A stretch of DNA of 64,000 nt from Maricaulis sp034670125 (lineage in GTDB: Bacteria; Pseudomonadota; Alphaproteobacteria; Caulobacterales; Maricaulaceae), in contig NZ_JAXMOC010000001.1 in assembly GCF_034670125.1 (NCBI RefSeq), positions 372,001 to 436,000 of the forward strand. The letters run 5' to 3'. Below, piece after piece: positions 61,838 through 64,000 of the stretch. A program made the position numbers and the translations under genes. The notes below the pieces were generated by a model. It had not been told where the DNA came from and ran no database searches. It saw nothing but the letters and a program-made list of their open reading frames with translations. Numbering within the stretch: position 1 is the first letter of the stretch; every line of letters begins with the position of its first letter.

Positions 61838-64000
61838 TTTTCGGGGTCATCGGGGAACTCATCGGCGGTGTCGGTGGTTGCGCCCAGCATTTCGGTCAAG
61901 CCGTTCGGGGAGTCATCGGCCGGATCCGGCAGGCCCATCACGCGCCGGAATTGGGGCAGGTTGATGCGTTCAGGCTCTGTCAGGGTCTGCCAGGAGTCGC
62001 GATCCGCGGGCTGAACCTCGTCGAGATATTCGCCCATGAAGGCCTCCATCAAGGCAAGCGTCCGGCCCAGGCCCAGCGGCGTTTCGAAATTGTGGCCGGC
62101 ACCGCGAATGGTGCGCTCACGGAAATCATATCCGGCCGCCTCCAGGGCCTCGATCATGATTTCGGTCTGGGCCATGGGCACGACCTCATCCTTGTTGCCG
62201 TGAAGCAGCAGGATAGGCGCCCGCATTCGGCTGATCTGGTGCACCGGGGCCATGGCCCGGACCGCCTCGGCCTCGGTTTCGGGGTCGCCGATCTGCCGGG
62301 TCCAGTATTCGACACTGTCCGGCCGGTTCTCGCGGGACCAGTCGATGAAGGCCTCCGGGTCCGAGATGCCGGCCACGCTGACCACACACCGGTAGGCGTC
62401 CGGGGTCACAAAGGCACCGGCGAGCGCCGCGTAGCCGCCGTAGGAAAAGCCGGCAATGCAGACCCGGTCCCGTCGCGTCAGCCCGCTATTGATGGCCCAT
62501 TGCAGCGTGTCGGTGATGTCGTCCTGCACCGCCCGGCTCCACTGTCCGTGAGCGGCGCTGGCGAATGTGCGTCCATAGCCTTCCGAACCGCGGAAATTGG
62601 GTTGCAGGATCCGCCAGCCTTCGGCGGCGAAATACTGGGCGACCGGGTCAAAGCCGAAGCTGTCGCGCGCTTCGGGGCCCCCGTGCGGCATGATCACGGT
62701 GGGCAGGGCGGCCCCGGGCCGGGCTCCGGCGGGATGGGTGACAAAGACATCGATGACCAGCCCGTCGCGGGTCGTGACCTGCTCGGTTGTGACCCGGCTC
62801 AACCGGGTCCCAAGCAGGGCCGGATTGACCGCGGCGAGGGGCCGGACTTCCGACGTCTCCAGCGAATAGGCGTAATAGCTGCCCGGCTCCTGCGGTCCGG
62901 TAACAAACAGGAGCAGGGCGTCGGCTGTCACATCCAACGGGTAGACAACCGCGTCGGCCTCGAAATAGGCGGTCAATGCCTGAAAATGGGCGTTGAGGCG
63001 CCGGTCGAAAAAACGGGTCCGGATGCGGTCGTCCAGATAGGTGACGGCGATCATCCGATCGGACAGCTCGTCCCTCAGCACGGTGTCCAGATCATAGGTC
63101 GGGTGCTCCCAGACCCGGTCACCGATCTCGTCCGCCTCCAGGTCGTATTCGTAGACGCCGCGCCGCTCCGCCCCCTCCGGCCGCACGGCCACCAGCACCG
63201 TATCGTCGTCATCGGTATTGGCCGCCCAGATCGAGCGGTTGGCCCGGTGGATGTAGTCGACAAATTCATTCAGCGTGAGCGACTCATCCCGGCTCCAGCG
63301 GTCGGAGCCGGATCGCCGGCGATAGATGCGGGCGCGATCATCGTCGACATCCAGATCGAGCCGGAATGTGGCCCGGCCCTGTTCATTGGCGGCCCATTGA
63401 ACGGTATTTGAGCTGCCGCGTTCAACACGGTCATGGTCACCGGTCACAAGGTCGAGACGCCAGAGATCGAAGTTGGAATTGCGGTGCGCCGCGACAAGGA
63501 CATGATCGGGCTCACCGGGAAGCGGGTGGACGACTTCCGCGAAATTGTCGGCGGCCCGCATGTCCCAAGCCTCGTCATCGCCAAACAGGACATCGCGCTG
63601 ACCGGTCGGAATGTGCACCGAGACCAGGCGCCAGTAGAAACGGTAATAGGGTACCCGTGACCGCCGCCGCGGGCGCATGTGTCCATTGTCCTCCGAGGTG
63701 GCAATGGTGCCGACAATCAGCCGATCCGGTCCGGCCCAGCTGATTCCGACCGGGATGTCGGTGCCCAGATCAATCTCGCGTGGCGGCGCGTCGGCAGGGC
63801 CAGTCAGATCGACCAGCAACAAGCGATGGAGAAGATTGTCCGGGTCGTCGCGATGAACCGAATCCATCGCCCGGGCCAGCGCATGAAAATCGCTGGTGCG
63901 TTGCAGATAGGCCACCTGTCGGCCATCCGGCGACATCTGGATCGTCCGGATCGACGGGGGCTGGGCCAGGTCATTGATGGTCAGCGGACGGTTCTGGATG
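61834..64000 (-). CDS. S9-family serine peptidase, 5' end beyond the window
   Basis: At least 721 residues of a prolyl-oligopeptidase-like peptidase. The N-terminal beta-propeller is followed by the alpha/beta-hydrolase domain: nucleophile serine in AGFSYGGYAALAG, acid in LLHGNKDEVVP, histidine in GAGHNFETPLG. It cleaves short peptides, perhaps at dipeptide units from the N-terminus. The frame is open to base 64000 (LTINDLAQPPSIRTIQMSPD), so the true start lies beyond it. Its stop overlaps the MoeB-type stop by 4 nt. Confidence 0.9.
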   Translation of the reverse strand, partial: IQNRPLTINDLAQPPSIRTIQMSPDGRQVAYLQRTSDFHALARAMDSVHRDDPDNLLHRLLLVDLTGPADAPPREIDLGTDIPVGISWAGPDRLIVGTIATSEDNGHMRPRRRSRVPYYRFYWRLVSVHIPTGQRDVLFGDDEAWDMRAADNFAEVVHPLPGEPDHVLVAAHRNSNFDLWRLDLVTGDHDRVERGSSNTVQWAANEQGRATFRLDLDVDDDRARIYRRRSGSDRWSRDESLTLNEFVDYIHRANRSIWAANTDDDDTVLVAVRPEGAERRGVYEYDLEADEIGDRVWEHPTYDLDTVLRDELSDRMIAVTYLDDRIRTRFFDRRLNAHFQALTAYFEADAVVYPLDVTADALLLFVTGPQEPGSYYAYSLETSEVRPLAAVNPALLGTRLSRVTTEQVTTRDGLVIDVFVTHPAGARPGAALPTVIMPHGGPEARDSFGFDPVAQYFAAEGWRILQPNFRGSEGYGRTFASAAHGQWSRAVQDDITDTLQWAINSGLTRRDRVCIAGFSYGGYAALAGAFVTPDAYRCVVSVAGISDPEAFIDWSRENRPDSVEYWTRQIGDPETEAEAVRAMAPVHQISRMRAPILLLHGNKDEVVPMAQTEIMIEALEAAGYDFRERTIRGAGHNFETPLGLGRTLALMEAFMGEYLDEVQPADRDSWQTLTEPERINLPQFRRVMGLPDPADDSPNGLTEMLGATTDTADEFPDDPEN

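Noticed and set aside
61555..63411. 618-residue plus-strand open frame
   Set aside because: Antisense to the S9 peptidase, whose catalytic motifs and propeller are clear on the other strand.

Overview
The window looks like a chromosome segment of a GC-rich marine alphaproteobacterium of the Caulobacterales/Maricaulales type (Maricaulis or Hyphomonas-like). This is inferred from gene content, the codon and GC bias of the core genes, and clustered GANTC (CcrM-type) sites upstream of dnaA, dnaN and gyrB. No database search was run, so all names rest on motifs and protein features read directly.

Left third (1-18.5 kb): a heavy-metal resistance island. It holds a cusCBA-type copper/silver RND operon that runs off the left edge, an APC permease, a small decaying operon (DUF3703 gene with a 2-nt frameshift), a czcCBA-type divalent-metal RND operon with a His-rich leader protein, an lspA paralogue, a MerR regulator divergent from a CDF transporter plus an ICMT-like methyltransferase, and a second MerR regulator divergent from a merT-like gene, an unknown membrane protein and a GDCCVxC protein. 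Four promoters share the MerR-family layout, with a dyad inside a 19-bp spacer, so much of the island is probably one metal-responsive network. The island ends at a tRNA-Arg(CCG) gene.

Middle (18.6-46.9 kb): mostly core chromosome. It contains an SdpR/SdpI-like pair with a perfect palindromic operator, an ABC ATPase, a zf-CHCC protein, a DASS symporter, polA, gyrB, a three-gene translationally coupled glycosyltransferase/TVP38 operon, a LysE exporter, the full Anbu proteasome-like cluster (Anbu, transglutaminase, alpha-E, ATP-grasp), a TetR/CPBP pair, and the replication block recF-dnaN-dnaA, followed by rpsT, an enoyl-CoA hydratase, a TraB/GumN protein and mutM. gyrB lies about 10 kb from recF, with the Anbu cluster between them.

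Right third (46.9-64 kb): a CarF/PEDS1-like lipid desaturase, ubiE and ubiB, a protoglobin, then an accessory patch with a large cruciform, a short repeated motif, a candidate immunity gene and a frameshifted Rhs tip. Core genes follow: separate coaC and coaB, dut and cysK. A two-gene DUF4297 nuclease plus SMC-like ATPase module (Lamassu / ABC-three-component type) sits between cysK and a Pif1-like helicase. The window closes with a MoeB/ThiF E1-like enzyme and an S9 peptidase that runs off the right edge.

The strongest candidates for new biology are the DUF4297-SMC defence pair, the merT-like/GDCCVxC operon that lacks merA and merP, the decaying DUF3703 operon, the Rhs/immunity patch, and the regulatory structures near gyrB, dnaA and sdpR.
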